Shown here one piece after another: positions 25,766-33,528 of a stretch of 64,000 nucleotides of DNA. The stretch is taken from positions 310,001 to 374,000 of the forward strand of contig CAWCEN010000004.1 in assembly GCA_963794605.1 (NCBI GenBank), written 5' to 3'. The notes beneath the pieces are model-generated. The model did no database searches. It saw only the letters and a program-made list of their open reading frames with translations, and was not told where the DNA came from. The DNA is from VAXT01 sp963794605. Lineage in GTDB: Bacteria; Actinomycetota; Thermoleophilia; Gaiellales; Gaiellaceae. Positions within the stretch are counted from its first letter, which is position 1; each line of letters begins with the position of its first letter. Both the position numbers and the translations under genes were made by a program.

Positions 25766-26404
25766 CTAGAAAAGGCCGAGCTGGACGGCGGGCTCTGCTG
25801 CAAGCAACGGCTCGGGCTCCGGCGCGGGCTCGATCACGCGGCCGAGCAGCTGGGGGATCCGTGCGAAGTCCTCCTGGAGGACGTTCAGCATCGCGGGCGT
25901 GTAGAGCGCTGCCGCCGGGTGGTAGAGCGGGTACAGCAGCACGGCGCGGCCGCCGAGCTCGACCTGCTGCTCCTGGCCGTGTACGCGTGTGATCCCGGTC
26001 GGCTTCCCCGAGAGGAGCTTCGTGGCGAAGTTGCCGAGCGTCCCGACGAGCTTCGGCTCGATCAGTTCGACCTGGCGGAAGAGATGGCTCTCGCAGGCCT
26101 CGATCTCGTCGGGCATCGGGTCGCGGTTTCCGGGCGGCCGGCACTTGATCACATTCGCGATATACACGTCCTCGCGGGACATGCCGATTCCGCCAAGGAG
26201 CTGGTCGAGGAGCTTGCCCGCCTGGCCGACGAACGGGTAGCCCTGCTTGTCCTCGTGGAAGCCGGGTGCCTCGCCGACGAACATCAGCTCGGCTTCGGGG
26301 TTGCCGACGCCGAAGACGACCTGGGTGCGACCCTCGGCGAGACGGCAGCGCGTGCAGCCGGCAACCTCGGCCGCGTACTGGTCTAGTTCAGTGCCCGCAG
26401 CCAC
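25766..26404 (-). CDS. udg: Type-4 uracil-DNA glycosylase (Fe-S)
   Basis: 212 aa from the GTG at 26404, which overlaps the FmdB gene by 17 nt. The Cys motif CTRCRL and KCRPPGNRDP supply cluster ligands typical of family-4/5 enzymes. The active-site motif GEAPGFHEDKQGYPFVGQAG and the distal LYHPAAAL are also present. It excises uracil from DNA in base-excision repair and is cytosolic. It starts the udg-tsaE-tsaB-rimI-tsaD set. The longer Arg/Ser-rich upstream frame is a shadow. Confidence 0.93.
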   Translation of the reverse strand: MAAGTELDQYAAEVAGCTRCRLAEGRTQVVFGVGNPEAELMFVGEAPGFHEDKQGYPFVGQAGKLLDQLLGGIGMSREDVYIANVIKCRPPGNRDPMPDEIEACESHLFRQVELIEPKLVGTLGNFATKLLSGKPTGITRVHGQEQQVELGGRAVLLYPLYHPAAALYTPAMLNVLQEDFARIPQLLGRVIEPAPEPEPLLAAEPAVQLGLF

Positions 26405-26600
26405 AGCTCCCGCCGCAACAGCCGCCGGACGCTGGACCGCCGAAGGAGGGCTGCTCGGCGGTGCCGTGAGTCGCGAACACGGAGAACTGCTTGCGCACGT
26501 TCGAGGCGTCGCAGTCCGGGCAGTTGACCGCTTCCCCGTTCCGGACGAGCTCCTCGAAGTGCGACTCGCATTCCATGCACACGTACTCGTAGATCGGCAT
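26388..26600 (-). CDS. FmdB-family zinc-ribbon protein
   Basis: 70 aa. PIYEYVCMECESHFEELV...NCPDCDAS, with two CxxC knuckles for zinc, is the FmdB putative regulatory ribbon. The C-terminus is a Gly/Cys-rich tail (GGCCGGSCGCGH). Function of the family is not settled; FmdB was named for regulation of a formamidase/amidase operon. It is the first gene of the run that leads into udg and tsaE, overlapping udg. Confidence 0.9.
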   Translation of the reverse strand: MPIYEYVCMECESHFEELVRNGEAVNCPDCDASNVRKQFSVFATHGTAEQPSFGGPASGGCCGGSCGCGH

Positions 26601-26685
26601 CGCCGCGAGATTCTAGGCATAGATCCGGACACTCGGAGGTACACTTCGTTTTGCCCGGTATCCGCTACGGAACTGGAGCTTTCTG
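26601..26685. promoter_or_regulatory. Divergent promoter gap (FmdB-tsa operon / pan operon)
   Basis: An 85-bp gap between divergent starts at 26600 (minus) and 26686 (plus). A TTGCCCGGTATCC region and a GGAG ribosome-binding site 9-10 nt before the plus start are visible; exact promoter hexamers are not clear. Confidence 0.45.
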
Positions 26686-27357
26686 GTGGTGCAAACGATC
26701 CGAATCATCGGCTCGGGACGAGTCGGCTCGGCGATGGCTGCGAGGCTGCGCGAGCGTTGCTTCGAGCTGACCGAGGACGACGCCGACCTCGTCCTGCTCT
26801 GCGTCCCCGACCGCGCGATCGCGGAGGTCGCTGCCGGTATGCCGCCGGGGCCGTGGATCGGGCACACGAGCGGCGCGACACCGTTGTCCGCGCTCGATCC
26901 GCACGAGCGGCGATTCGGGTTGCACCCGCTCCAGTCGTTCACGCGCGCGCGAGGACCCGATCAGCTCGACGGCGCGTTCGCGGCGGTCAGCGGGGAGAGC
27001 GAGGAGGCGCGGAAGGTCGGCTTCTGGCTCGCGCGCGAGCTCGGGCTCGAGCCGTTCGCGCTCGACGACTCCGACCGCGTGATCTACCACGCTGGGGCCG
27101 TGGTCGCCGCGAGCTACCTCGTAGCCCTCCACCAGGCTGCGGCCGACCTCGTGAAAGCTGCGGGCGCTCCTCCGGAAGCGCTCCTGCCGCTGATGAGGCG
27201 CGTGATCGAGAACGACTTCGAGCTCACCGGGCCGGCGGTGCGCGGCGACTGGGAAACGGTCGAGGCGCACCTCGAGGCGATCAGGGAGCGCCTGCCCGAG
27301 CTCGAGCCTCTGTACCGAGCGCTCGCCGACGCGACCGCGGAGCTCGCCGTCCGATGA
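26686..27357 (+). CDS. Rossmann-fold/DUF2520 protein next to panC
   Basis: 223 aa. The N-terminal NAD(P)-binding motif is IRIIGSGRVGSAMAARL; VLLCVPDRAIAEVAAG and IGHTSGATPLSAL follow. The C-terminal helical half (YHAGAVVAASYLVALHQAAA) is the DUF2520 type, related to 6-phosphogluconate-dehydrogenase-like C-domains of ketopantoate and F420-linked oxidoreductases. It overlaps panC (ATGA). A ketopantoate-reductase role would fit this context because no panE is in the window, but this is not established for the family. The start is the first of two adjacent GTGs. Confidence 0.85.
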   Translation: MVQTIRIIGSGRVGSAMAARLRERCFELTEDDADLVLLCVPDRAIAEVAAGMPPGPWIGHTSGATPLSALDPHERRFGLHPLQSFTRARGPDQLDGAFAAVSGESEEARKVGFWLARELGLEPFALDDSDRVIYHAGAVVAASYLVALHQAAADLVKAAGAPPEALLPLMRRVIENDFELTGPAVRGDWETVEAHLEAIRERLPELEPLYRALADATAELAVR

Positions 27358-28199
27358 GGATCGTCCGAACGATCGCGGAGCTAACGAGGGACAGGCCCTT
27401 ACGAGGGACAGGCCCTGCGACAGGTCTCGTTCCGACCATGGGCGCGTTCCACGCCGGGCACCTTGCGCTGTTCGCGGCCGCCCGCGAGGAGAACGACGTC
27501 GTGGTCGCGAGCCTGTTCGTGAACCCGGCCCAGTTCGGCGTCAATGAGGACCTCGACCGCTACCCACGCGACGAGGAGCGCGACGCGAAGCTCGCCGAGG
27601 AGGCCGGCGTCGACGTCCTTTTCGCTCCCTCCATGGATGAGATGTACCCGGACGGCTACGAGACCTGGGTCGACGTCGGAGAGCTCGGACAGCGCCTCGA
27701 AGGCGAGTTCCGGCCGGACCATTTTCGCGGCGTCGCCACGGTCTGCCTGAAGCTCTTCAACATCGTCCGCCCCGACCGCGCCTACTTCGGCCAGAAGGAC
27801 GCGCAGCAGGCCGCTGTCGTCAAGCAACTCGTTCGCGATCTGAACCTCGCCCTCGAGATCCGAGTCGTCCCCACAGTGCGCGACGAGGACGGCCTAGCGC
27901 TCTCGTCGCGAAACGCGTACCTCTCACCGGAAGAGCGCGAAGCGGCGCTGACCTTGCCGCGCGGCCTGTGGGCAGGACGTGATGCTTTCTTGACGGGGTC
28001 AGACCCCGCCAAAGAAGCGCAACGATTTCTCAACAGCCTCGACGTCGACTACGTGGAAGTGGCAGACCTGGACGGACAGAGAGTCCTGGCCGCAGCCGTC
28101 AACGTTGGGAAGACGCGCCTTATCGACAACGTAGTGCTGGAAGTCCCGTGCCAGGATTCATCCTGGCTCGGGCGTACAAGCAAAGGAGAGACCAAGTGA
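27354..28199 (+). CDS. panC: Pantothenate synthetase
   Basis: 281 aa, condenses pantoate and beta-alanine with ATP. Motifs: GLVPTMGAFHAGHLALFAAA (HIGH-like), FVNPAQFGVNEDLDRYPRD, FFGQKDAQQ-type text (YFGQKDAQQAAVVKQLVRDL), and SSRNAYLSPEER. Two odd spots: codons 11-22 include a 17-bp tandem duplication (27384-27417), and codons 211-222 coincide with a GGGGTC-A-GACCCC palindrome. Neither breaks the frame. It overlaps both neighbours by 4 nt (ATGA, GTGA), so DUF2520-panC-panB is one translationally coupled operon. Confidence 0.95.
   Translation: MRIVRTIAELTRDRPLRGTGPATGLVPTMGAFHAGHLALFAAAREENDVVVASLFVNPAQFGVNEDLDRYPRDEERDAKLAEEAGVDVLFAPSMDEMYPDGYETWVDVGELGQRLEGEFRPDHFRGVATVCLKLFNIVRPDRAYFGQKDAQQAAVVKQLVRDLNLALEIRVVPTVRDEDGLALSSRNAYLSPEEREAALTLPRGLWAGRDAFLTGSDPAKEAQRFLNSLDVDYVEVADLDGQRVLAAAVNVGKTRLIDNVVLEVPCQDSSWLGRTSKGETK
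27384..27417. repeat. 17-bp tandem duplication inside panC
   Basis: ACGAGGGACAGGCCCTT is followed directly by ACGAGGGACAGGCCCTG. The second unit is read in another frame, giving LTRDRPLRGTGPATG before the conserved GLVPTMG. Each unit carries an AGGG...CCCT inverted pair. Confidence 0.85.
27984..28018. repeat. Palindromic element inside panC
   Basis: A 35-bp imperfect palindrome with a perfect core GGGGTC-A-GACCCC and outer arms GCTTTCTTG / CAAAGAAGC. It encodes AFLTGSDPAKEA in the C-terminal domain of PanC. The core equals the intergenic pair at 18288-18327. Confidence 0.8.
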
Positions 28200-29167
28200 G
28201 CACACCGCCCAAGGGAAAGCTGGCCCTGCCCGAGCTCGCCGCCATGAAGCAGCGCGGCGAGAAGATCGTCATGGTCACCGCCTACGATGCGCCCGGAGCG
28301 CGCTTCGCCGAGGACGCGGGGGTCGAGATCATCCTCGTCGGGGACACGGCCGCGATGGTCGTCCTCGGCTACGAGGGCACCACCGTCCCGGTGACGATGG
28401 ACGAGATGCTGTTCCTGACGCGCACCGTCGTGCGCTCCGCCCGGCATCCGATCGTCGTCGGCGACATGCCGTTCGGCTCGTTCCAGGTCTCCGACGAGAA
28501 GGCGCTCGAGAACGCGATCCGCTTCGTCAAGGAGGCCGGAGCAGACGCGATCAAGCTCGAGGGGGCCGGCCCGATGGTCTCGCGCGTGAAGACGATCGTC
28601 GACGCGGGCATCGCGGTCATGGGGCACGTCGGCCTAACCCCGCAATCGGCGACCAAGCTCGGCGGGTTCAAGACGCAGGGCAAGACGGCCGAGGCAGCCG
28701 CAGAGTTGGTCGAAGGCGCGGTCGCGCTCGAGGACGCGGGCGCGTTCGCGGTCGTCCTCGAGGCCGTCCCCGCACCTGTCGCCGCGGAGGTCACGCGACG
28801 GCTCACCGTGCCCACGATCGGCATCGGCGCCGGCCGCGACACGGACGGCCAGGTGCTCGTCTATCACGACCTCCTCGGGCTTACCGAGGGCCACCTCCCG
28901 AGATTCGTCAAGCGCTACGCGAGCCTCTCGCGCGAGATCCGCGACGCACTCGAGCACTACGCCGAGGAGGTACGCGACGGCACCTTCCCCGGCGACGAGC
29001 ACATCTACGAGATGCCCGAGGAGGAGCTCGAACGCTTCCGCAGCTCGATCAGCCCAAGCGCCGCGAGGGCGAACGCCCAGGCGAAGGAGCCGACGATGAG
29101 CGCCTCGAAGAGCTTGTCCCCGGCGCCCGCGTCCGACCCGCCCGTGCGGAAGACGTCTTCGCCGTAG
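28196..29167 (+). CDS. panB: 3-methyl-2-oxobutanoate hydroxymethyltransferase
   Basis: Makes ketopantoate from 2-oxoisovalerate and methylenetetrahydrofolate. The GTG at 28196 has AAAGGAG upstream and overlaps the panC stop. Family motifs: MVTAYDAPGARFAEDAGVEI, LVGDTAAMVVLGYEGT, GGFKTQGKTAEAA, TIGIGAGRDTDGQVLVYHDL. The expected C-terminus is near HIYEMPEEELERF; the frame then runs another 40 residues of Ser/Ala/Pro-rich text to 29167. That tail lies antisense to the end of the 29005-29598 membrane gene, making a 163-bp convergent overlap. Confidence 0.93.
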   Translation: MSTPPKGKLALPELAAMKQRGEKIVMVTAYDAPGARFAEDAGVEIILVGDTAAMVVLGYEGTTVPVTMDEMLFLTRTVVRSARHPIVVGDMPFGSFQVSDEKALENAIRFVKEAGADAIKLEGAGPMVSRVKTIVDAGIAVMGHVGLTPQSATKLGGFKTQGKTAEAAAELVEGAVALEDAGAFAVVLEAVPAPVAAEVTRRLTVPTIGIGAGRDTDGQVLVYHDLLGLTEGHLPRFVKRYASLSREIRDALEHYAEEVRDGTFPGDEHIYEMPEEELERFRSSISPSAARANAQAKEPTMSASKSLSPAPASDPPVRKTSSP

Positions 29168-29598
29168 ATCGCGAGGCGGACCGGCCACACCGTCAGCAGC
29201 GAGAGCGCGACCGGCGCCATCGCGAGCCCGACGACGTGCCGCGCCTGCCGGTACGAGGCGTGCGCGCGCACCGCGGCTCCGATCGCATAGACGAAGAGGC
29301 CCCCGAGCCAGAACACGAGCAGCCCGTAGAACGCGCCGCCGAGAAACGCCCAGACAGCGACGTTCAGCCCGTCGTTGTCCGGATCGTCGAGCAGACGCCC
29401 CGCGAGTGAGGTCGTCAGAATCCCCGCGATCCCGGCCAGGATGACGATCGCCATGATCGGCTCCTGACGCGCCTCGGCGGCCTCCGGCGAGTCGTCCGCC
29501 AACGCCGCGAACGTGCCGCGTGGGCTCGAGAAAACGGCGAGCGCCCGGAGCCACCACTCCTTCTGGAGCGAGCGGGTCGACTCCACGGCGGTGCTCAC
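29005..29598 (-). CDS. Yip1-like integral membrane protein
   Basis: 197 aa with about five hydrophobic helices (IMAIVILAGIAGILTTSLAG; FYGLLVFWLGGLFVYAIGAA; HVVGLAMAPVALSLLTVWP; LFEALIVGSFAWAFALAALG). The N-terminal amphipathic WWLRALAVFSSPRGTFAAL is a common lead-in of Yip1/DUF1282-type proteins. No function known. Its 3' end overlaps panB by 163 bp in convergent orientation, and its start faces the 2H phosphoesterase gene 23 bp away. Confidence 0.75.
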   Translation of the reverse strand: MSTAVESTRSLQKEWWLRALAVFSSPRGTFAALADDSPEAAEARQEPIMAIVILAGIAGILTTSLAGRLLDDPDNDGLNVAVWAFLGGAFYGLLVFWLGGLFVYAIGAAVRAHASYRQARHVVGLAMAPVALSLLTVWPVRLAIYGEDVFRTGGSDAGAGDKLFEALIVGSFAWAFALAALGLIELRKRSSSSSGIS

Positions 29599-29621
29599 CC
29601 GGTCAGCGTACTGTCTCCCGA

Positions 29622-30131
29622 ATGCCTGAAAGCGCGCTCGTCATCGTCGTCCCCGAAGCAGAGCCGCTCGTCTCGGACTGGCGTGCGCAGTACGACTGGT
29701 CGGCGCAACGCGGCGTCCCGGCTCACATCACGCTCCTGTACCCGTTCGTGCCGACCGAGAAGGTCGACGACGAGCTGCTCCGCCAGCTTCTGGAGCTGTT
29801 CGGCGCCGAGCCCGCGATCTCGTTCGAGCTGGCCCGCCTGGCCCGCTTCCCGGAGGTCGCCTGGCTTGCGCCTGAACCGTCCGAGCCGTTCGAGGCCCTG
29901 ACCGATCTCATCGCGGGTCGGTTCCCCGACTATCCGCCGTACGAGGGCATCCATGAGGAGGTCATTCCCCATCTCACGGTCGCAGAGGGAGGAACCGAGC
30001 TCCAGGATCGCGTCGAGGCGGCGGTTTCGAGCCACCTCCCGATCCGAGCACACGCCGATCACGTCGCCTTTCTGTTCGAGGACGACGAACGCCTCTGGCA
30101 CGAGGCCAACCGCTTTCCGCTGGCCGGCTAG
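29622..30131 (+). CDS. 2H phosphoesterase (2'-5' RNA ligase-like)
   Basis: 169 aa from the ATG at 29622 (PESALVIVVPEAEPLVSDW). It carries the two HxT/S motifs of the 2H fold: HITLLYPF and HLTVAEG, about 90 residues apart. Members cleave or ligate 2',5' phosphodiester or cyclic-phosphate bonds in RNA or nucleotides; the substrate here is unknown. Its stop overlaps the convergent uvrA stop by 4 bp. Confidence 0.85.
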   Translation: MPESALVIVVPEAEPLVSDWRAQYDWSAQRGVPAHITLLYPFVPTEKVDDELLRQLLELFGAEPAISFELARLARFPEVAWLAPEPSEPFEALTDLIAGRFPDYPPYEGIHEEVIPHLTVAEGGTELQDRVEAAVSSHLPIRAHADHVAFLFEDDERLWHEANRFPLAG

Positions 30132-32977
30132 GCCGCGGCTTTGGCCGTCTTGCGGGCCTTCTTCGGCAAGACCGCCCGCAGGTAGCGGCCCGTCGCCGAC
30201 TCGTCGACCTCCGCCACCTGCTCGGGCGTGCCCGTCGCGATCACCTCGCCGCCCGCCTCGCCGCCTTCGGGCCCGAGGTCGATGATCCAGTCCGCCTGCT
30301 TGATCACGTCGAGGTTGTGCTCGATCACGAGCACGGTGTTGCCCGCGTCCACGAGCCGCTGCAGCACCTCGAGCAGCTTCTCGATGTCCGCGAAGTGCAG
30401 ACCGGTCGTCGGCTCGTCGAGGATGTAGAGCGTCCGCCCGGTCGCAATCTTCGACAGTTCCGAGGAGAGCTTCACTCGCTGCGCCTCACCCCCGGAGAGC
30501 GTCGTCGCCGGCTGGCCGAGCTTGATGTAGTCGAGCCCCACGTCGTGGAGCGTCTGGAGCCGCCTCCGCAGCTTCGGGATCTTCGCGAAGAACCGCAGCG
30601 CCTCCTCGACCGACATCTCCAAGACGTCCGCGATCGACTTGCCCTTGAAGCGCACCTCGAGGGTCTCGCGGTTGTAGCGCCGCCCATGGCACGTCTCGCA
30701 GGGCACGTACACGTCCGGTAGGAAGTGCATTTCGATCTTGATCGTCCCGTCGCCCTTGCAGGTCTCGCAACGCCCGCCGCGGACGTTGAACGAGAACCGG
30801 CCGGGCTTGTAGCCGCGCACCTTGGCCTCGGGCGTCAGCGAGTACAGCTCGCGGATGTGGTCGAAGAGCTTCGTGTACGTCGCCGGGTTCGACCTCGGCG
30901 TTCGCCCGATCGGCGACTGGTCGATGTCGATCACCTTGTCGAAGCGCTCGATGCCCTCACAGCTCTCGTGCTCCCCGGGCTTGACGCGCATCCGGTGCAA
31001 CCGGTTCGCAAGCGCCTTGAAGACGATCTCGTTGACGAGCGTCGACTTGCCAGAGCCGGAGACGCCGGTGACGGTGATGAACTTGCCGACAGGGAACTCG
31101 ACGTCGATCGACTTCAAGTTGTGCTGCGAGGCGCCGCGCACCCAGAACGAGCCCTGATCCTCCTCGCGCCGCTCCGGAACTGCGATTACGCGCTTCCCCG
31201 ACAGGAACTGGCCCGTCACCGACTCCTCGTTCTTCTCGACCTCCTCGGCCGTCCCCTCGGCGACGACGTGCCCCCCGTGCTCACCGGCGCCCGGCCCCAT
31301 GTCGACCAGGTGGTCTGCCGCGCGCATCATCTGCTCGTCGTGCTCGACCACGACCACGGTGTTGTCGAGGTCGCGCAGCCGCTCGAGCGTCGCGATCAGC
31401 TTCCCGTTGTCGCGCTGGTGGAGCCCGATCGACGGCTCGTCGAGGATGTAGAGCACGCCGACGAGCTGCGAGCCGATCTGCGTCGCGAGCCGGAGGCGCT
31501 GCGCCTCGCCGCCCGAAAGCGTCGCGGCCGCGCGGTCGAGCTGCAGGTAGCCGACGCCGACGTTGTCGAGGAACGTCAGCCGCTCGCGGATCTCCTTGAT
31601 GATCCGCGCGCCGATCAGCTCCTCGGTCTTCGTCAGCTCGAGGGAGTCGAGGAACTCGATCGCCCGCGTAACGGACATCTTCGAGAACTCGTGGATGTTC
31701 TTCTCGCCGACCGTGACCGCGAGCACCTCGGGCTTGAGCCGCGCACCGCCGCACTGCGGGCACGGCCGGAAGCTCATGTACTCCTCGATCCGCTCGCGCT
31801 GCTGCGACGAATCGGTCTCGCGGTAACGCCGCTCGAGGTTCTTGACGATCCCCTCGAAGGCGAGCATGTACGAGCGCCGCCGGCCCATCCGGTTGCGGTA
31901 GCGGACGTAGATCCGCTCCCCGTCGGTGCCGTACAGGAAGAGGTCCTGCTCCTCGGCGGTCAGCTCCTGCCACGGCTTGTCGAGGTCGATCTCCCACTTG
32001 TCCGCGATCCCCTGGATGACCGCCTCGTAGAAGCTCGAGCTTCCGGTCGACCAGGGGACGAGCGCCCCCTCGCCGATCGAGAGCGTCGGGTCGGGGACGA
32101 GGAGGTCGGGGTCGATCTCCTGCTGCGCGCCAAGGCCCGTGCAGCGCGGGCACGCGCCGTGCGGCGAGTTGAACGAGAAGATGCGCGGCTGGAGCTCAGG
32201 CAGGCCGACGCCGTGCTCGGGGCAGGCGAACTTCTCGGAGAACGTCAGCTCCTGGCCGTCCTGAACGTCGATCCCGACGAGCCCGTCCGCAAGGGAGATC
32301 GCGGTCTCGATCGACTGCGCGAGCCGCGTGCGCAGGTCCGGCTTCATGACCAACCGGTCGACCACGACCTCGATCGTGTGCTTGTACTTCTTGTCGAGGA
32401 CGATCTCGTCCTCGAGCATGCGGATCTCTCCGTCGACCTTCACCCGCGTGAAGCCGTCGGCGCGGAGCTCCTCGAAGACGTCCTTGTACTCGCCTTTGCG
32501 ATCTCGGACGACCGGTGCATTGACCGTGAACTTCGTGCCCTCCTCGAGCTGCAGCACCTGGTCGACGATCGCCTCGATCGACTGCCCCGCGATCGGCCGC
32601 CCGCAGATCGGGCAGTGCGGGCGCCCGACCCGCGCGTAGAGCAGTCGCAGGTAGTCGTAGATCTCGGTCACGGTGCCGACGGTGGAACGCGGGTTCCGCG
32701 AGGTCGTCTTCTGGTCGATCGAGATCGCCGGCGAGAGGCCCTCGATCGAGTCCACGTCCGGTTTCTCCATCATCTGGAGGAACTGGCGGGCGTACGCGGA
32801 CAGGGACTCGACGTACCGGCGCTGACCCTCCGCGTAGATCGTGTCGAAAGCCAGCGACGACTTCCCGGAGCCGGAAAGCCCGGTGATCGTGACCAGCTTG
32901 TTCCGCGGCAGGCGGACGTCGATGTCCTTCAGGTTGTGCTCGCGGGCACCGTGAATGACGAGCTCGTCAGAAGGCAT
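30128..32977 (-). CDS. uvrA: Excinuclease ABC subunit A
   Basis: 949 aa damage-sensing ATPase of nucleotide-excision repair. There are two ABC modules: Walker A GLSGSGKSS near residue 34 and GVSGSGKST near 640. Signature segments read AATLSGGEAQRLRLATQIGS and ATTLSGGEAQRVKLSSELSK. Zinc knuckles are CPICG, CPRC, CETCKGDG and CETCHGRRYN. Length is standard. An actinobacterial SOS box (33010-33021) lies 32 bp upstream of the start, so LexA control is predicted. uvrB is about 10 kb away in the same orientation. Confidence 0.98.
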   Translation of the reverse strand: MPSDELVIHGAREHNLKDIDVRLPRNKLVTITGLSGSGKSSLAFDTIYAEGQRRYVESLSAYARQFLQMMEKPDVDSIEGLSPAISIDQKTTSRNPRSTVGTVTEIYDYLRLLYARVGRPHCPICGRPIAGQSIEAIVDQVLQLEEGTKFTVNAPVVRDRKGEYKDVFEELRADGFTRVKVDGEIRMLEDEIVLDKKYKHTIEVVVDRLVMKPDLRTRLAQSIETAISLADGLVGIDVQDGQELTFSEKFACPEHGVGLPELQPRIFSFNSPHGACPRCTGLGAQQEIDPDLLVPDPTLSIGEGALVPWSTGSSSFYEAVIQGIADKWEIDLDKPWQELTAEEQDLFLYGTDGERIYVRYRNRMGRRRSYMLAFEGIVKNLERRYRETDSSQQRERIEEYMSFRPCPQCGGARLKPEVLAVTVGEKNIHEFSKMSVTRAIEFLDSLELTKTEELIGARIIKEIRERLTFLDNVGVGYLQLDRAAATLSGGEAQRLRLATQIGSQLVGVLYILDEPSIGLHQRDNGKLIATLERLRDLDNTVVVVEHDEQMMRAADHLVDMGPGAGEHGGHVVAEGTAEEVEKNEESVTGQFLSGKRVIAVPERREEDQGSFWVRGASQHNLKSIDVEFPVGKFITVTGVSGSGKSTLVNEIVFKALANRLHRMRVKPGEHESCEGIERFDKVIDIDQSPIGRTPRSNPATYTKLFDHIRELYSLTPEAKVRGYKPGRFSFNVRGGRCETCKGDGTIKIEMHFLPDVYVPCETCHGRRYNRETLEVRFKGKSIADVLEMSVEEALRFFAKIPKLRRRLQTLHDVGLDYIKLGQPATTLSGGEAQRVKLSSELSKIATGRTLYILDEPTTGLHFADIEKLLEVLQRLVDAGNTVLVIEHNLDVIKQADWIIDLGPEGGEAGGEVIATGTPEQVAEVDESATGRYLRAVLPKKARKTAKAAA

Positions 32978-33009
32978 AACCGACCAAGTCTAGCCACCCG
33001 GGTCGGATC

Positions 33010-33021
33010 GAACAAGTGTTC
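33010..33021. promoter_or_regulatory. LexA/SOS box upstream of uvrA
   Basis: GAAC-AAGT-GTTC, extended to CGAACAAGTGTTCG, is an exact match to the GAAC-N4-GTTC consensus bound by LexA in Gram-positive bacteria. It sits 32 bp before the uvrA start in the 51-bp gap to the PH-domain gene. Confidence 0.85.
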
Positions 33022-33028
33022 GTTTTGA

Positions 33029-33457
33029 CTAGGAAGCGAGTCGTTCGACCAGGTCGCAGAGGTCGCTCGGGTGGGCGATGTGGCCGACCTTGAGCGGCCC
33101 GACGAACACGGTTCCGTACCCGAAGAGCTGACCGAGGATCGACTGGTCGATCTCGACCGCCTCGATCGTCTTCAGGCGCACCGCCTTCGCGCGGCGGTGG
33201 AGCGTGCCGTTCAGGAGATAGACCTTCTCGGTCGTGACGACGACGTGTGTCCGCTCCCACTGCCAGACGGCGCGGAGCGTGAAGAATGCGCCCGCCGCGA
33301 TGAGGACGGCTCCGAGGACCGCGGCCGGCGTGAACTGCACGAGCAGCACGGCAATGCCGAGCGCGACGAGGAGCGCGGAACGGAAGATCGGGCGCGCGAG
33401 CACCGCCCCGTGTAATCGGGCATCGAGATACACCTCCTCGTCGCGGCGAGGGCGCAT
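33029..33457 (-). CDS. PH-domain (bPH2/DUF304) membrane protein
   Basis: 142 aa. Two close membrane segments (ALLVALGIAVLLVQFTPAAV; GAVLIAAGAFFTLRAVWQWE) are followed by a bacterial PH-like domain (THVVVTTEKVYLLNGTLHRR, VRLKTIEAVEIDQSILGQLF, YGTVFVGPLKVGHIAHPSD). This layout is common in actinobacterial YdbT/DUF304 proteins. Role unknown, probably envelope. It ends just before uvrA's SOS box region, so uvrA may be read partly from its promoter. Confidence 0.85.
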   Translation of the reverse strand: MRPRRDEEVYLDARLHGAVLARPIFRSALLVALGIAVLLVQFTPAAVLGAVLIAAGAFFTLRAVWQWERTHVVVTTEKVYLLNGTLHRRAKAVRLKTIEAVEIDQSILGQLFGYGTVFVGPLKVGHIAHPSDLCDLVERLAS

Positions 33458-33528
33458 GGGCGCGGGTTCAACGGGTCAATCCTGTTTCCTGCAGTTTGCG
33501 GAGGCCCGCAACCGGCGAAAACCCTTGC

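Noticed and set aside
27984..28018. Palindrome in panC as a transcription terminator
   Set aside because: It is inside the coding sequence, has no T-tract, and panB downstream is translationally coupled.
30725..33028. 767-codon plus-strand ORF opposite uvrA
   Set aside because: Antisense of a conserved gene; sequence is low-complexity Arg/Asp/Leu/Val with no domain.
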